DNA from: an uncultured Bacteroidales bacterium | GTDB lineage: Bacteria; Bacteroidota; Bacteroidia; Bacteroidales; P3 | NCBI GenBank assembly: GCA_947177315.1 | Contig: CAMWTX010000121.1 | Location: 1 to 5,213 of the forward strand | DNA: 5,213 nucleotides | Direction of reading: 5' to 3' | In this document: piece after piece, positions 5,041 through 5,213 of the stretch | Numbering within the stretch: the stretch's first letter is position 1 | Layout of the letters: each line of letters begins with the position of its first letter | Notes under the pieces: generated by a model | Told to the model about the DNA's origin: nothing | Database searches by the model: none | What the model saw: the letters and a program-made list of their open reading frames with translations, nothing else | Program-made: the position numbers and the translations under genes

Positions 5041-5213
5041 CTATTTGAAAGGGGAGTCGGGTTCTTTGGCCATGTAGGAGTAGGCTACGGCTTCGGTGAG
5101 CTGCGGCCAGAATTTTTCCACAAACACGGTTATCTTGCCCAGCGGGGTCATGATCAAAGAGCGTCTTTTATGCTTGATGCCGTTGGCAATCAGGTGGGCG
5201 ACGCGCTCGGCGG
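5041..5213 (-). CDS. Short-chain dehydrogenase/reductase, C-terminal fragment (5' end beyond window)
   Basis: Only the last 56 residues and the TAG stop are visible; the frame is open to the window edge. The segment ERVAHLIANGIKHKRR, LIMTPLGKITVF, FWPQLTEAVAYSYMAKEPDSPF matches the C-terminal tail of SDR oxidoreductases of the long-helix type, where a substrate-side helix is followed by a basic strand and a MAKEP-like ending. The Rossmann nucleotide-binding site and the catalytic Tyr-Lys lie outside the window, so the substrate cannot be assigned. It is the first gene seen of the unit with the hydrolase and TusA-like genes. Confidence 0.75.
   Translation of the reverse strand, partial: AERVAHLIANGIKHKRRSLIMTPLGKITVFVEKFWPQLTEAVAYSYMAKEPDSPFK

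Noticed and set aside
4379..5077. Two plus-strand ORFs (4379-4753 and 4769-5077) opposite the hydrolase
   Set aside because: They are antisense shadows in GC-rich DNA; the minus strand encodes a complete metal-binding hydrolase.

Overview
The window reads as a chromosomal segment of a Bacteroidota bacterium. The best in-sequence sign is the promoter of the toxin-antitoxin pair, which carries the Bacteroidota -7 element TAnnTTTG (TATCTTTG at 2720-2727) rather than a TATAAT box. Most starts lack a strong Shine-Dalgarno sequence, and the protein sequences look like Bacteroidota relatives recalled from memory. No species is claimed.

Layout. The left edge (1-632, + strand) is the 3' part of mazG, a housekeeping nucleotide pyrophosphohydrolase. 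The right edge (4170-5213, - strand) is a tight three-gene unit: the C-terminus of a short-chain dehydrogenase, a glyoxalase II-like metallo-beta-lactamase-fold hydrolase, and a small TusA-like protein that has lost its catalytic cysteine. These flanks are GC-rich (hand-counted 60-base blocks give 57-58% GC).

Between them, from about 633 to 4156, lies an accessory block with a defence-like gene set. On the minus strand, read right to left, are a small cysteine-containing ORF, a TIR-domain protein coupled to it by an ATGA overlap, and an HNH endonuclease. The TIR and HNH genes are very AT-rich (25% GC in sampled blocks). On the plus strand is a HigB/RelE-type toxin followed, with a 17-base overlap, by a HigA-type antitoxin fused to an ImmA/IrrE-type zinc peptidase domain.

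The two halves diverge from one short intergenic region (about 2613-2745). It holds a perfect 9-bp inverted repeat (2693-2701 / 2709-2717) inside the toxin-antitoxin promoter spacer. The same repeat contains a minus-strand TAnnTTTG box. The TA repressor could therefore control both directions, linking the TIR/HNH genes to the TA module; this is inference. No tRNA, rRNA, CRISPR array, transposase or integrase is visible. Both edges of the block abut the flanking genes within about 20 bases.
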